A DNA stretch of 40,196 bases from Erythrobacter sp. (GCA_024642335.1 JAHEBH010000020.1:1-40196); one strand, 5' to 3'; counted from the first letter of the stretch, positions 15,875-25,736 are shown. Notes: generated by a model not told the origin, from the letters alone. A program made the numbers and translations.

Positions 15875-17986
15875 TCAGGCTGCGAGAGCAGCCAGCAGCA
15901 GCAGCGCCACGATATTGGTGATCTTGATCATCGGGTTCACGGCCGGACCCGCGGTGTCCTTGTAGGGATCGCCCACGGTATCGCCGGTTACGGCAGCCTT
16001 GTGCGCTTCCGAGCCCTTGCCGCCGTGATGGCCGTCTTCGATGTACTTCTTGGCGTTGTCCCATGCACCGCCGCCGGCAGTCATGGAAAGCGCCACGAAC
16101 AGGCCGCCCACGATCACGCCCAGCAGCAGCGCGCCGAGAGCGGCAAAGCCATTCGCCTCACCGGCAATCCGGCTGATGACGAAATAAACCGCGATTGGTG
16201 CCAGCACCGGCAGCAGCGAGGGGATGATCATCTCCTTGATCGCTGCCTTGGTGACAAGATCCACCGTCCTGGCATAGTTGGGCTTGCTGGTGCCCGCCAT
16301 GATGCCCGGATCGTTCGCGAACTGCTCGCGCACGTCCTTCACCACGTCACCGGCGGCGCGGCCCACGGCGGTCATGCCCATCGCACCGAACAGGTACGGC
16401 AGCAGCGCGCCGAGCAGCAGGCCGACGATGACATAGGGATTCTCGAGGCTGAAATCGACCGTGACATCGGGGAAGAAGATCCCCAGGTCGGTGGTGTATG
16501 CAGCGAACAGAACCAGCGCGGCAAGACCCGCCGAACCGATGGCATAGCCCTTGGTCACGGCCTTGGTGGTATTGCCCACCGCATCAAGCAGGTCGGTCCT
16601 TTCACGAACGCTGTCGTCAAGTCCGGCCATTTCGGCGATGCCGCCGGCATTGTCGGTGACAGGGCCGTAAGCGTCGAGCGCCACGACCATGCCCGCCAGC
16701 GCCAGCATGGCGGTTGCGCCAAAGGCGAGGCCGATCAGGCCCGCCAGCTGGTAGGCACCGATGATCGCCGCGATGATTGCCAGCGTGGGCAGGGCGGTCG
16801 ATTCAAGGCTGATTGCCAGGCCCTGGATCACATTGGTGCCGTGGCCCGTTTCCGAAGCCTTGGCGATCGAGCGCACCGGACGGAAGCCCGTGCCGGTGTA
16901 ATACTCGGTGATCCAGATGATCACACCGGTCAGCACCAGTCCGATGATCGCGCACAGGAACAGGTCCATGCCGGTGAAGGGCACCATGTCCATGCCTGGA
17001 TTGAGCACCGTGTTCATGTCCGACCCGACCGAACCCAGCGCATATTGCGTTACGTACCAGATCAGCGGGACAGACAGCACGGCTGTGAGGATGAAGCCCT
17101 TGTACATGGCTCCCATCACGTTGGTGCCGCCTCCCAGCCGCACGGCGTAGGTGCCGATGATGCTGGTGACGATGCAGGCACCGCCGATCAGCAGCGGCAG
17201 CGCCATCAGCGGCAGCAGCAGATCGCCCAGCGATGCCAGCAGCAGCGCGGTCAGCACCATGGTTGCGCCCACGGTCACGACATAGGTTTCGAACAGGTCG
17301 GCGGCCATGCCGGCGCAGTCGCCCACGTTGTCGCCCACGTTGTCGGCGATCACGGCGGGGTTGCGGGGGTCATCCTCCGGAATTCCGGCTTCGACCTTGC
17401 CAACAAGGTCAGCGCCCACGTCGGCGGCCTTGGTGAAGATACCGCCGCCCAGACGCGCGAAGATGGAGATCAGCGAGGCACCAAAGGCGAGGCCGACAAG
17501 GCCGTCGATCACTTCGCGGCTGTTGGGTGCATGACCGGCGGGGCCGACCAGATACCAGAAGAACACCGCGATCGCGAGCAAGGCGAGGCCCGCCACCAGC
17601 ATGCCGGTGATCGCGCCAGCGCGGAAAGCCAGCGTCAGGCCTTCCTGCAGGCCCTTCATCGCCGCGGCGGCGGTGCGCAGGTTGGCGCGGACCGAGATGT
17701 TCATCCCGATGAAGCCCGCCACGCCCGACAGGATCGCGCCCAGCACGAAGCCCACAACCGGGATGACGCCGAGGAAAATGCCGACCAGCACGGCCACGAC
17801 CACGCCGACCATGGCGATGGTGGTGTACTGGCGCTTCAGATAGGCTTGAGCGCCTTCCTGAATGGCGGCGGCGATTTCCTGCATTTTTTCGGTGCCGGCG
17901 CTTGCGCTCAGAACCTGGCGGCTGGTGACAATGCCGTAAACGATGGCCAGTGCACCCAGAATGATTGATAGAACTACGAGGTCCAT
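15875..17986 (-). CDS. hppA: Membrane-bound H+-translocating pyrophosphatase (K+-independent type)
   Basis: This is a 703-aa, highly hydrophobic protein with about 16 membrane segments. The substrate-binding loop contains [20 protein letters not shown], and further acidic/Lys motifs appear near the C-terminus ([20 protein letters not shown]). It couples PPi hydrolysis to proton export and conserves energy from biosynthetic PPi. [17 protein letters not shown] carries Lys where K+-dependent enzymes have Ala, the known marker of the K+-independent H+-pumping class. The ribosome binding site GGAGAGGGGG precedes the start. It is flanked by its own terminator and by that of thiL. Confidence 0.96.
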   Translation of the reverse strand: MDLVVLSIILGALAIVYGIVTSRQVLSASAGTEKMQEIAAAIQEGAQAYLKRQYTTIAMVGVVVAVLVGIFLGVIPVVGFVLGAILSGVAGFIGMNISVRANLRTAAAAMKGLQEGLTLAFRAGAITGMLVAGLALLAIAVFFWYLVGPAGHAPNSREVIDGLVGLAFGASLISIFARLGGGIFTKAADVGADLVGKVEAGIPEDDPRNPAVIADNVGDNVGDCAGMAADLFETYVVTVGATMVLTALLLASLGDLLLPLMALPLLIGGACIVTSIIGTYAVRLGGGTNVMGAMYKGFILTAVLSVPLIWYVTQYALGSVGSDMNTVLNPGMDMVPFTGMDLFLCAIIGLVLTGVIIWITEYYTGTGFRPVRSIAKASETGHGTNVIQGLAISLESTALPTLAIIAAIIGAYQLAGLIGLAFGATAMLALAGMVVALDAYGPVTDNAGGIAEMAGLDDSVRERTDLLDAVGNTTKAVTKGYAIGSAGLAALVLFAAYTTDLGIFFPDVTVDFSLENPYVIVGLLLGALLPYLFGAMGMTAVGRAAGDVVKDVREQFANDPGIMAGTSKPNYARTVDLVTKAAIKEMIIPSLLPVLAPIAVYFVISRIAGEANGFAALGALLLGVIVGGLFVALSMTAGGGAWDNAKKYIEDGHHGGKGSEAHKAAVTGDTVGDPYKDTAGPAVNPMIKITNIVALLLLAALAA

Positions 17987-18017
17987 GACCCGTATACCCC
18001 CTCTCCAAAATGAAAAC

Positions 18018-18035
18018 GGCCCGGTGTGCCGGGTC
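18018..18035 (-). terminator. Intrinsic terminator after thiL
   Basis: On the minus strand, GACCCGG-CACA-CCGGGCC forms a 7-bp stem with one G-U pair and is followed by GTTTTCATTTT. It lies in the 122-bp thiL-hppA gap, just ahead of the hppA ribosome binding site. hppA would therefore need a promoter overlapping or downstream of this hairpin, or read-through. Confidence 0.65.
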
Positions 18036-18108
18036 CGATAGATGGGGTGGCGTATCGGGCGATGCCGCGTCTCGCAAGCGGAAAGGCGCGTTTTTTCCCG
18101 AATGGATG

Positions 18109-18981
18109 TTATTTGTGGCTGTAACCGAGCCCTTCGACGTTAATCAGCGGTTCTCCATCGAGGAAGAGCGGAGCGAATCCGCGCGGTTCGACCTGACCGA
18201 TGCGTGTTGCCGGGACTGGTGGCTCGATTCCGGCGGGCAGGGTGAAAAGCAATTCGTAGTCGTCGCCCCACGTGAGCGCATCCATGCGGCGATCTTCGGG
18301 TACAGCGACAGGCACGGCGGCGCTGTCGATGGCGATCGAGAGCTGGCTTGCCTCCGCCATACGGAATGCATCAAGCAACAATCCGTCGCTGATATCCATC
18401 ATGGCTGTGACAAAAGGCGCAAGCACCTGTCCCTCGGCAAGCCTGGGCAGAGGCCGCGAATAGGCAAGGTGATCCGCATCGGTCCCACCCCGCAGCGCCT
18501 CATAGCCCACCATTGCCGCGCCCAGTGCTCCCGTGATGTAGACCGCATCGCCGACCTGCGCGCCGCCGCGGGAAGGAACTGGGGTATGCGTCGCGCGTCC
18601 GATAGCGGTCAATCCGTGCGAGCGGGTACCCTTGCCTCCAACCGTATCGCCGCCCAGCAGCGGCACGTTGCAATGCCACAGTGCTTCGGCGATCCCGCTG
18701 GCAAATGCCTCGTCATCTTCGCCCAGCATATGCCCCAGCAAGACCCCCAGCGGTTCCGCACCCTTAGCGGCGAGGTCGGACAGGTTGCAGGCGACCAGTT
18801 TCCAGGCGACGTCGCTCATGTCGGCACCCGGCAGGTAGTGCGTGCCCTCGACCATCATGTCGTGGGTCAGGATCAGGGTCTCGTTGCCAACTTCAAGCAC
18901 GGCGCAATCGTCTTCGAGGTTGCGCGCCGCAGGATGCGTCGCCAGCGCGCGCAGCGATTGGATGAAGGCGGCCTCGTTCAT
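18109..18981 (-). CDS. thiL: Thiamine-monophosphate kinase
   Basis: The 290-aa ThiL has the PurM-like ATP-binding fold. [41 protein letters not shown] and [18 protein letters not shown] form the N-terminal Mg-ATP site. [39 protein letters not shown] and [12 protein letters not shown] follow. It makes thiamine pyrophosphate from thiamine monophosphate using ATP. Start ATG 18981 was chosen over GTG 18990 because GGAG/TAGG lies at workable distance only from the ATG. The nusB-side neighbour is separated by a REP element. Confidence 0.95.
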   Translation of the reverse strand: MNEAAFIQSLRALATHPAARNLEDDCAVLEVGNETLILTHDMMVEGTHYLPGADMSDVAWKLVACNLSDLAAKGAEPLGVLLGHMLGEDDEAFASGIAEALWHCNVPLLGGDTVGGKGTRSHGLTAIGRATHTPVPSRGGAQVGDAVYITGALGAAMVGYEALRGGTDADHLAYSRPLPRLAEGQVLAPFVTAMMDISDGLLLDAFRMAEASQLSIAIDSAAVPVAVPEDRRMDALTWGDDYELLFTLPAGIEPPVPATRIGQVEPRGFAPLFLDGEPLINVEGLGYSHK

Positions 18982-18995
18982 AACAAACACCTACT

Positions 18996-19087
18996 CCGCT
19001 CATGCTGAGCTTGTCGAAGCATCGCTTTTTCCTTTCGACGATCCGCAAGGAAGAAGGACGACCCTTCGACAGGCTCAGGGTGAGCGG
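18996..19087. repeat. Sphingomonad REP-type palindromic element (copy 1)
   Basis: The arms CCGCTCATGCTGAGCTTGTC (18996-19015, continuing to 19019) and CTTCGACAGGCTCAGGGTGA (19064-19083, continuing to 19087) are imperfect inverted copies flanking about 44 nt. The 'CTTCGACAAGCTCAG' type is very common between genes in Sphingomonadales. It sits between thiL and nusB. A second copy in opposite orientation is at 36428-36516. Confidence 0.85.
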
Positions 19088-19103
19088 GTCAAGGGGATAT
19101 GGA

Positions 19104-19556
19104 TCAGTTCCGCACCTCTTTACCGATTGCATCTAGCAAGCCGTTGACGAACTTGGCCTCGCGTTCGTCGAAGAAGGCGTGGGCGACGTCGACATATTCG
19201 TCGATCACCGCGGCCTTGGGCACATCGGCGCGGGCGAGCAGTTCATAGGTGCCGCAGCGCAGGATCTGCACCATGGTCTTGTCCAGCCGCGCCAGCGTCC
19301 AGCCTTCGGCGAGCTTGCCGGAGACCAATGCATCAATCTCTTGCTCGCGCGCGACCACGCCGCTCACGACGTCGTCGAAGAAATCGACTTCGGCATCGGC
19401 ATATTGCTCGTCCTCGATTTCCTTGCCCAGGCGGTGCTGGTGAAATTCGTCGAGCAATTTGGCGAGCGCGGTGTCTTCCATATGGTGCTGGTAGAGCGCC
19501 TGGACGGCTGCGAGGCGTGCGGCAGAGCGTGCGGTGGATCGGGCAGGCATGTTCAT
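19104..19556 (-). CDS. nusB: Transcription antitermination factor NusB
   Basis: The 150-aa all-helical protein contains ARLAAVQALYQHHME near the N-terminus, LDKTMVQILRCGTYELL, and the conserved VPKAAVIDEYVDVAHAFFDEREAKFVNGLLD end. NusB with NusE binds boxA RNA and supports rRNA antitermination. The start ATG 19556 overlaps the hisD stop (ATGA), so translation is coupled to hisD. Location downstream of hisG-hisD is a coupling of histidine synthesis with a transcription factor that I infer to be positional only. Confidence 0.94.
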   Translation of the reverse strand: MNMPARSTARSAARLAAVQALYQHHMEDTALAKLLDEFHQHRLGKEIEDEQYADAEVDFFDDVVSGVVAREQEIDALVSGKLAEGWTLARLDKTMVQILRCGTYELLARADVPKAAVIDEYVDVAHAFFDEREAKFVNGLLDAIGKEVRN

Positions 19557-20842
19557 TTGAGGCGCACCTGCACTGATTTGGCGTGGGCGGGAAGCCCTTC
19601 GACCTCGGCCATGGCGACCGCAGCAGGGCCGATGGCGGCAAGCGAGGCTTCGTCCAGCGCGATAAAGCTGGTCCGCTTCATGAAATCGAGCACCGACAGC
19701 CCGCTCGAAAAGCGCGCGCGGCGGCCCGTGGGCAGCACGTGGTTGGGGCCGGCAACATAATCGCCGATCGCTTCGGGCGTGTGGCGGCCCAGGAACACGC
19801 TGCCGGCGTGGCGCAGGCCCGCGAACAGCGCTTCGGGATCGTCCACCGCCAGTTCGACGTGCTCGGCGGCAAGGCGATTGGCGAGGGTGACGGCTTCGCT
19901 CGCAAGGTCGTCGACCACGATGATTACGCCATAATCCGCCCAGCTCGCGCCCGCCGTTTCGCGCGTGGCGAGCGCTGCACAAGTGGAGTTCACAGCACTG
20001 GCAACCTTGGCTGCGAATTCCGCATCATCGGTGATCAGTATGCTTTGGGAGGTCGGATCGTGCTCGGCCTGGCTCAGCAGGTCGGCGGCGATCCATTCGG
20101 GATCGGACTTGCCATCGCTGATCACCAGGATCTCGCTCGGGCCAGCCACCATGTCGATACCAACCACGCCATAGAGCTGGCGCTTGGCCTCGGCGACATA
20201 GTCCCTTCCGGGGCCGGTAATCGTATCGACGGGGGCGATTGTGTCCGTGCCATAGGCAAGCGCGGCCACGGCCTGTGCGCCGCCGACACGCCAGATCTCG
20301 TCCACTCCCGCGAGGTGCGCTGCGGCGAGTACCAGTTCGCTTACTTCTCCGCCCGGTGTGGGCGTGACGACCACCAGCCGCCCGACGCCTGCGACCTTGG
20401 CAGGGATCGCATTCATCAGCAGGCTGGAAGGATAGGCCGCGCGTCCGCCCGGTACATAGAGGCCAGCAGCGTCCACCGCAGTCCATTTCGCACCCAGGCG
20501 GACACCGGCAGCATCGCGATAATCGCGATCCTCGGGAAGCTGCGCTTCGTGGTAGGAGCGGATACGCGATGCCGCGAGTTCGAGCGCGTCACGCAGGCCC
20601 GCGTCCAAGGTATCGAATGCAGCCTTGCAGGCGGCAGCATCAATCTTCCAGCCACCGGCGTCGAGATCGTGCCGGTCGAACCTGGCGGTCAGTTCGCGCA
20701 GGGCAGCATCACCTTCGGCGCGCACCTTGGCGATAATCTCCGTCACAACGCGGCCGACATCGGCGTCGCTTTCTCGCCGGTCGTTCACAATGCGGGCAAA
20801 GCGCGCCTCGAAATCGGGATCGGAGGAAGTGAGCCTCTGCAT
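19553..20842 (-). CDS. hisD: Histidinol dehydrogenase
   Basis: The 429-aa length is normal for HisD. Conserved blocks include YVPGGRAAYPSSLLMNAIPA, VGGAQAVAALAYGTDTI, GPGRDYVAEAKRQLYG, GPSEILVISD, DLLSQAEHDPTSQSIL and AEHVELAVDDPEAL. GPNHVLPTGRRARF holds the active-site and zinc-binding histidine region near the C-terminus. It oxidises histidinol to histidine in two NAD-dependent steps. The start at MQRLTSSD overlaps the hisG stop (TGATG), which fixes it; a longer in-frame extension runs through hisG in another frame and is not real. Confidence 0.96.
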   Translation of the reverse strand: MQRLTSSDPDFEARFARIVNDRRESDADVGRVVTEIIAKVRAEGDAALRELTARFDRHDLDAGGWKIDAAACKAAFDTLDAGLRDALELAASRIRSYHEAQLPEDRDYRDAAGVRLGAKWTAVDAAGLYVPGGRAAYPSSLLMNAIPAKVAGVGRLVVVTPTPGGEVSELVLAAAHLAGVDEIWRVGGAQAVAALAYGTDTIAPVDTITGPGRDYVAEAKRQLYGVVGIDMVAGPSEILVISDGKSDPEWIAADLLSQAEHDPTSQSILITDDAEFAAKVASAVNSTCAALATRETAGASWADYGVIIVVDDLASEAVTLANRLAAEHVELAVDDPEALFAGLRHAGSVFLGRHTPEAIGDYVAGPNHVLPTGRRARFSSGLSVLDFMKRTSFIALDEASLAAIGPAAVAMAEVEGLPAHAKSVQVRLK

Positions 20843-21510
20843 CAGCCAGCCTGCTCCGCCGCATTGGCACGGAAACGTTCGACCAGCGCAGCCACGCGCG
20901 GATCGGTCTTCAACGCCGCACGGTTGACGATCAGCCGCGCGCTGATGTCCATGATACGGTCCTTTTCCACCAGCCCGTTCTGCTTGAGCGTGCGCCCGGT
21001 GGAGACAAGGTCCACGATCCGCCCGGCAAGGCCCAGCGAAGGGGCAAGTTCCATCGCTCCGTTCAGCTTGACGCATTCGGCCTGCACGCCCTTCTTCTCG
21101 AAGTGGCGGCTGGTGATGTTGGGATATTTGGTGGCGATGCGCAGGTGACTGGCGTTGCCCGCGCTGTGTTCGCTGGCCGCGCCCGGCTCCGCCACCGACA
21201 GGCGGCAATGGCCGATGTCGAGATCGACCGGCGCGTAAAGCTCGGAATAGTTGAACTCCTCGATCACGTCCGAACCGACAATGCCCACCTGTGCCGCGCC
21301 GAATGCGACGAATGTCGCCACATCGAAGGCGCGCACGCGAATGATGCGCATATCGGCATCCGCGCAAGCGAAGCTGAGCGAACGGTCGGCCTTGTCGTGG
21401 AAGGAGGAATCCGGCACGACGCCGGCGCGGGCCATCACGGGCAGCGCCTCTTCCAGTATGCGACCCTTTGGCACGGCAAAGGTCAGCGGGCGGGATGCAG
21501 TCTTACTCAT
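20842..21510 (-). CDS. hisG: ATP phosphoribosyltransferase, short form
   Basis: The 222-aa protein contains [50 protein letters not shown] and [14 protein letters not shown], the PRPP-binding loop. It catalyses the first step of histidine synthesis. Its length puts it in the short HisG class, which lacks the C-terminal regulatory domain and in known cases works with HisZ. No hisZ is next to it here. The start MSKTASRPL was chosen over a longer in-frame start because of family length. It is translationally coupled to hisD. Confidence 0.93.
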   Translation of the reverse strand: MSKTASRPLTFAVPKGRILEEALPVMARAGVVPDSSFHDKADRSLSFACADADMRIIRVRAFDVATFVAFGAAQVGIVGSDVIEEFNYSELYAPVDLDIGHCRLSVAEPGAASEHSAGNASHLRIATKYPNITSRHFEKKGVQAECVKLNGAMELAPSLGLAGRIVDLVSTGRTLKQNGLVEKDRIMDISARLIVNRAALKTDPRVAALVERFRANAAEQAG

Positions 21511-21545
21511 GGGCGCGCGTTTAGGCGCGAGCAGACGAAAGGGCA

Positions 21546-22628
21546 ATGTCATTGGCAGCGAAAGATGATCCGGTAGCGGCAATGGAGATCACCAGCGTGG
21601 TCGAAGCGCTGGAGTGGCATGCGGCGCATTGCGACCGTTCGGAATCCCCCATTACCGCCCGTGTCATCCGCAGCCTGCTGGCCGTGATGGAGACAGATAC
21701 CGCCTCCGGCCGTCGGCTGAAGAACTGGGCGGGCAAGGGGATCGAGGATGCCCTGGCCTTGCGCGTGACGGGCGGCATCCACTTCCTCTGCCTGACAGGG
21801 GAGGACAAGAGGCTGGAGCCCGTCTTTGCGGGCCTTGTGACCGATCAGGCGCAGGTCGATGCCATCGTCTGCGCCGCCGTGGAGCAATGCGACCACATTC
21901 TGCTGCCCTGGTTCGATGGCCCGCCGCAGACCAATGAGAGTGCGCGTTCCGCCAATATCATGGCTGCGCTGCTGTGGCTTTCACCGCGGCTGGGTTCCAA
22001 GTTCGAGCTGACCGAAATTGGCGCGAGTGCGGGCATCAACACGATGATGGACCGCTATTTCTATGATCTGGGCGGGACGACCGCGGGGCCGGAAAAGTCT
22101 CCCATGCGGATTGTGCCCGAATGGCGTGGCGCTGCTCCGGCAGGGGCAGAGGTGGAGATCACCGAGATCGCAGGCTGCGATATCGCACCGGTCGATCTGA
22201 CTGATCCGGCGCAGGCCCAGCGGCTCAAGGCCTATATCTGGGCCGATGCGCAGGAGCGCATGGCGCGCATGGATACGGCCATAGCCATGGCAGGAGATCG
22301 GCCGCCGGACCTCGTCCGGATGGATGCCGCCGAATTCGTGAAACAAAGGCTGGCGCGTCCGCAGGCGCACGGCGTCACCCGCGTCTTGTTTCACACGATC
22401 ATGTGGCAATATCTGCCGCAGGATACGCGCGATGCCATTCGTACGATGATGGCGGAAGCTGGTGAGGGTGCGACTACGGACACGCCGCTCTCCTGGATCC
22501 GCGTCGAAACCAACCGCGAAACCTTCCGCCATGAGGTGACGGTGAAATACTGGCCCGGCGGCGAGGAAGTGGTGGAGCTGGGTGAAGCCCACCCGCACGC
22601 CGCATGGGTGCAATGGCTGGCCGGTTAA
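21546..22628 (+). CDS. DUF2332 family protein
   Basis: The 360-aa soluble protein matches DUF2332. It has an N-terminal helical part ([20 protein letters not shown]) and a middle region with [17 protein letters not shown] and [27 protein letters not shown] looks like a SAM-binding-type glycine loop, and [12 protein letters not shown] follows. The fold is reminiscent of class I methyltransferases, but no function is established. It starts only 35 bp from the divergent hisG start and ends directly against the convergent FKBP gene (no gap). Confidence 0.8.
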   Translation: MSLAAKDDPVAAMEITSVVEALEWHAAHCDRSESPITARVIRSLLAVMETDTASGRRLKNWAGKGIEDALALRVTGGIHFLCLTGEDKRLEPVFAGLVTDQAQVDAIVCAAVEQCDHILLPWFDGPPQTNESARSANIMAALLWLSPRLGSKFELTEIGASAGINTMMDRYFYDLGGTTAGPEKSPMRIVPEWRGAAPAGAEVEITEIAGCDIAPVDLTDPAQAQRLKAYIWADAQERMARMDTAIAMAGDRPPDLVRMDAAEFVKQRLARPQAHGVTRVLFHTIMWQYLPQDTRDAIRTMMAEAGEGATTDTPLSWIRVETNRETFRHEVTVKYWPGGEEVVELGEAHPHAAWVQWLAG

Positions 22629-23132
22629 TCAGCTCCCCGGCGGGACCATCACATCCATCAGCTCGATGGTGAAGAACAGCGTCGCGGCGGGCGGAATGGG
22701 GCCTGCACCGCGCGGACCGTAACCCAGCTCGGCAGGCACGGCGATTTCGATCGTGTCGCCAATGCCCATGTAAGGGATGGCGACCTGCCATGCGCGGATC
22801 AGCTGGCGCAGCGGAAACGTGGCCGGATTGCGCCCTTCGGTGGAGTCGAAAACCTCTCCGTTGGTGAGGCGCCCGGAGTAATGCACGCTGACAATGTCGC
22901 GCAGTGTCGGGGCGGGGCCTGTTCCATCACCTCCCGTACGGCGGAACTTCACGCCGCCTTCCAGCGTGGTCCAGCCATCGGCAGCCGCAAGCGAGGCGAG
23001 CGCGGCCTGCTGCTGGTTGAACCAGGCAGAGGACTGGGTGATGTCGAAAAGCTCTCCCTCATCCTGCGCCAGGACGGGGGAAGCAGCGATGGCGGTAACG
23101 GCGAGCGCCGATGCGATGGTGATGGTCTTCAT
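22629..23132 (-). CDS. Exported FKBP-type peptidyl-prolyl cis-trans isomerase
   Basis: The 167-aa protein has a signal peptide (MKTITIASALAVTAIAASPV, cleavage after LAQ) and a C-terminal FKBP domain of about 90 aa: VSVHYSGRLTNGEVFDST, WQVAIPYMGIGDTIEIAVPA, LGYGPRGAGPIPPAATLFFT. It should assist folding of exported proteins in the periplasm. The N-terminal part (ITQSSAWFNQQQAALASLAA) resembles short FKBP proteins with a dimerising helix. It is convergent with the DUF2332 gene and shares no operon. Confidence 0.92.
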   Translation of the reverse strand: MKTITIASALAVTAIAASPVLAQDEGELFDITQSSAWFNQQQAALASLAAADGWTTLEGGVKFRRTGGDGTGPAPTLRDIVSVHYSGRLTNGEVFDSTEGRNPATFPLRQLIRAWQVAIPYMGIGDTIEIAVPAELGYGPRGAGPIPPAATLFFTIELMDVMVPPGS

Positions 23133-23244
23133 GGTGTGGCGGTTTAGTGGCGCGAATGGCGCACGTCACCCCTTTGCCTGCTGACCTTTGTCGAAAACCT
23201 CTGTATCCGGAACGCGGATACCCACTTCAACAGGATCACGCGAC

Positions 23245-23865
23245 ATGAACCAGCTTACCCGCCTTTGCCTTCTTGCCAGCCCCCTTGCTCTTGCTGCCTG
23301 CAATACGGCACCCGCCGAGGAGGCGCCGCTGGCGGGCGACTGGGTCCTTTCGGCCGGCGAATCGCAACTGTCCTTCATCACGGTCAAGAACGGGCAGGTG
23401 GCAGAAGCGCACAGCTTCCCGGGCCTGTCCGGCAGCGTCAGTGCCGACGGTGCGGCTGAACTTTCCATCGATCTCGCCAGTGTCGCGACCAATGTCGACA
23501 TTCGCAACGAGCGGATGCGCGACATGCTGTTCGATGTCGTCGATTTCCCGGCCGCAACGGTGTCTGTTGCACTCGATCCTGCCGCGTTTGCCGGACTCAA
23601 GACGGGCGACAGCCTGGTGCAACCGGTTGTGGCAACGCTCAACGTTCACGGCGCGAGTGTGGAAGTCGCGACCGACCTTGCGGTAATTCGTTTGGGAGAA
23701 AGCAAGGTCAATGTCTCCACTGCCACGCCGATCATCGTGAGCGCCGACAGCCTCGGTCTGGCCGAGGGCGTCGAGGAATTGCGCACCATCGCCAATCTTG
23801 ACTCGATCACCGGCCAGGTCCCGGTGACCTTCTCGCTGACGTTCGAGCAGCAGCCCGCTCAATAG
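23245..23865 (+). CDS. YceI-family lipoprotein
   Basis: The start ATG 23245 gives MNQLTRLCLLASPLALAACN, a lipoprotein signal with lipobox LAAC and predicted lipidated cysteine at residue 18. The remaining ~190 aa is a YceI-like lipocalin barrel: LSFITVKNGQVAEAHSFPGL, LSIDLASVATNVDIRNERMR, MLFDVVDFPAATV and NVHGASVEVATDL. YceI proteins bind polyisoprenoid-like lipids; the ligand here is unknown. It is a stand-alone gene with an AGGA ribosome binding site at 23232. Confidence 0.88.
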   Translation: MNQLTRLCLLASPLALAACNTAPAEEAPLAGDWVLSAGESQLSFITVKNGQVAEAHSFPGLSGSVSADGAAELSIDLASVATNVDIRNERMRDMLFDVVDFPAATVSVALDPAAFAGLKTGDSLVQPVVATLNVHGASVEVATDLAVIRLGESKVNVSTATPIIVSADSLGLAEGVEELRTIANLDSITGQVPVTFSLTFEQQPAQ

Positions 23866-23891
23866 GGTCCTCTTTGCGAGGAGCTGGGCCG

Positions 23892-24599
23892 TCAGGCCTG
23901 GTCCAGCTCCTCGTAGAAGCGGAAAATCCCGTCCTGGTTGAAGTCGATCCGCCGTTCGGAGGCGATATAGGCGGCGATCCCCTCGATCTCCGGCACGGTT
24001 CTTTGCACCTCTTCCAGATACGGGAAGTGGCCCTGCAAGCTGCTCATCAGATTGGGGAAGGCGTAATCGAGCCCCTCCATCAGCTGGAACAGCGATGTGT
24101 CGACATGGCTCCACTGGTCACCCAGCAGGAATGGCCCGCCATTGGTGGACAGCGCATTGTCGAAATGGATCAGATATTTCGGCAGGCGGTTCTCGCGAAA
24201 GTGATGCGCCTTTTCGTAAGCCGCATCCATCTGGTCCGCATAATAGAGATGCGGCGCGATGGGGTGATGGGTGGCGTGCACTTCCTCAACCAGATCGGCA
24301 ATATCCATCTGTAGCTGGACGAGGCGCAGGTCGGTTTCCAGTTCGCCCGAACCGAGGCCCTCGCGATCCTGCAGATAGGTGAGGATCAGAGCGGTCTGGC
24401 CGATGCAGGTCTCGCCATCGACAAGATAGGGCGGGGCGAAGGGGCGGCTACCTTGCCGCGCGTGGAGATCCTCCAGCAGTGCGTCGGCGCCCTGAATGCG
24501 CGCCATATCCTCATAATCGAGTTCGGCGGCTTCGAGATAGAGCCGCACGAACTCCCCGCGCCCGGGAATGTCGGGCCAGTACCACAGCTGGTAGGTCAC
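23892..24599 (-). CDS. Glutathione S-transferase family protein
   Basis: The 235-aa protein has an N-terminal thioredoxin-fold half (YQLWYWPDIPGRGEFVRLYL, then GETCIGQTALILTYLQDREG, the SNAIL/TRAIL-like glutathione contact) and a C-terminal helical half (DQWSHVDTSLFQLMEGLDYA). The Trp-Pro and Gly-Arg of the opening resemble sigma/alpha-like bacterial GSTs. The substrate is unknown. The start overlaps the bolA stop (ATGA), so it is the second gene of a bolA-GST pair. It is one of four GST-derived sequences within 3.5 kb. Confidence 0.85.
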   Translation of the reverse strand: MTYQLWYWPDIPGRGEFVRLYLEAAELDYEDMARIQGADALLEDLHARQGSRPFAPPYLVDGETCIGQTALILTYLQDREGLGSGELETDLRLVQLQMDIADLVEEVHATHHPIAPHLYYADQMDAAYEKAHHFRENRLPKYLIHFDNALSTNGGPFLLGDQWSHVDTSLFQLMEGLDYAFPNLMSSLQGHFPYLEEVQRTVPEIEGIAAYIASERRIDFNQDGIFRFYEELDQA

Positions 24600-24910
24600 T
24601 GTCCTTCGCCCGGCGCGCTGGCCTTGATGGCGAGGGCGTGGACCCGTTCGCCAGGAATGTCGCCCAGCGCCTTGTTGACCATGCGCTGGCGGTTGACGCG
24701 GCTCTGGCCCGCGAAGGCCTCGCTTTCGATCACCACGGTGAAATGGGATTCGCCGCTTCCGTCGTCACCCGCATGGCCGTGATGCCTGGCGCTGTCGTTA
24801 ATCACTTCCAGCCTTGTGGGCGCGAAGGCCTTTGCCAGCAGTTCTTCCATTTCCTTCTGGACCGGTCCTGCCACTTTTTTGCTCCTGCCTCGCGCCTTGG
24901 GGGTTTTCAT
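24596..24910 (-). CDS. BolA family protein
   Basis: The 104-aa protein has the class II KH-like BolA fold. LEVINDSARHHGHAG contains the conserved His pair region, followed by ESHFTVVIESEAFAGQSRVN, RQRMVNKALGDIP and VHALAIKA. BolA proteins partner with monothiol glutaredoxins in iron-sulfur handling and regulation. The N-terminal KTPKARGRSKK is a basic extension. ATG 24922 (MCAQMK) is an alternative start. It is divergent from the J-domain gene by 29 bp and coupled to the GST gene downstream. Confidence 0.9.
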   Translation of the reverse strand: MKTPKARGRSKKVAGPVQKEMEELLAKAFAPTRLEVINDSARHHGHAGDDGSGESHFTVVIESEAFAGQSRVNRQRMVNKALGDIPGERVHALAIKASAPGEGQ

Positions 24911-24939
24911 CTGGGCGCACATACCTCAGTTTCAAGCGA

Positions 24940-25524
24940 ATGCGCTCCCAGAAACTCCACGGACGATATGAACGCGAAGGCCGCGTTTGCGAAGCACCCG
25001 GTTGCGACGAGGCGGGAGAATTCCGTGCGCCCGGCATGAGCGGTCACGGATTCGACGGGCCGGGGCAATGGCGCTATTTCTGCCTCGACCATGTGCGCGA
25101 ATTCAATGCCGGGTATGATTTCTTCGAAGGCATGAGCGCGGATGAAATTCATACCGCGCAATCCCCGATTGCAGGATGGCGCACCGAAACGCGTGCCTTC
25201 CGCGCCGATGCGGGGATGGACGGAATGCCCCGCTGGGCGGATTTTGAAGACCCGCTCGATGCCATCGGTGCGCGGGCAGGGAGCATCAGGCGCGCGGCGG
25301 CCGGGCGACAGGAATTCTCGCGCTTCACCCCGCGCGAGCGTGAGGCGCTCAATGTCATGGGGCTTTCGCCCACGGCTGACAGGACAAAGCTGCGCCGCCG
25401 CTATTCGGAACTGGTGCGCCGCTACCATCCGGATCGCAATGGCGGGGACCGTACACACGAAGGCCGGTTGCAGAAGGTGGTCGAGGCCTATCAGCTGCTG
25501 CGCAAGGCTGAAGCCTTCGCCTAA
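24940..25524 (+). CDS. DnaJ-like (J-domain) protein with N-terminal Cys motif
   Basis: The 194-aa protein has a C-terminal J domain: ALNVMGLSPTADRTKLRRRY and LVRRYHPDRNGG with the essential HPD tripeptide near residue 164. The J domain stimulates the DnaK ATPase. The N-terminus has CEAPGCDEAGEF and, about 27 residues later, YFCLDHVREFN, a possible Cys/His metal site. The middle is unassigned. In alphaproteobacteria such proteins are often next to bolA and cobS, as here. The 3' end overlaps the end of a GST remnant on the other strand by 4 bp. Confidence 0.85.
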   Translation: MRSQKLHGRYEREGRVCEAPGCDEAGEFRAPGMSGHGFDGPGQWRYFCLDHVREFNAGYDFFEGMSADEIHTAQSPIAGWRTETRAFRADAGMDGMPRWADFEDPLDAIGARAGSIRRAAAGRQEFSRFTPREREALNVMGLSPTADRTKLRRRYSELVRRYHPDRNGGDRTHEGRLQKVVEAYQLLRKAEAFA

Positions 25525-25736
25525 CCCGTCGGGATGGACCCCGTGCTGTCCTTGTAGGCTGTCCTGGCCTGAATGCGGCCCTGATAGGCCTTGAGGTTGT
25601 CGCGTGCGGGAATGGTGCCGAAGTTGATGCCCCAATCCACCATCACAAGTTCGGGCTCCGCCCCCGCCTCGGCAAAGGCCCATTTGGCGATCAGCGCACG
25701 GCTCATCGGATTGAAAAACAATGTATAACTGGCCAT
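25521..25736 (-). pseudogene. Internally deleted glutathione S-transferase remnant
   Basis: The 71-codon frame starts like a GST (MASYTLFFNPMSRALIAKWA, then AGAEPELVMVDWG). After about 35 residues it jumps to what looks like the C-terminal end of a GST (NLKAYQGRIQARTAYKDSTG), with the ~130 residues between them missing. The frame is kept, so it could still be translated, but it cannot form the two-domain fold. I read it as an in-frame deletion of a fourth GST copy. The other view is an unrelated short thioredoxin-fold protein. Confidence 0.6.

Noticed and set aside
15746-17968. 740-aa open frame opposite hppA
   Set aside because: Mirror of the pyrophosphatase gene; rich in His/Gln/Arg with no recognisable domain.
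19583-21148. 521-aa open frame opposite hisD-hisG
   Set aside because: Antisense to two secure his genes; no motif and no ribosome binding site of note.
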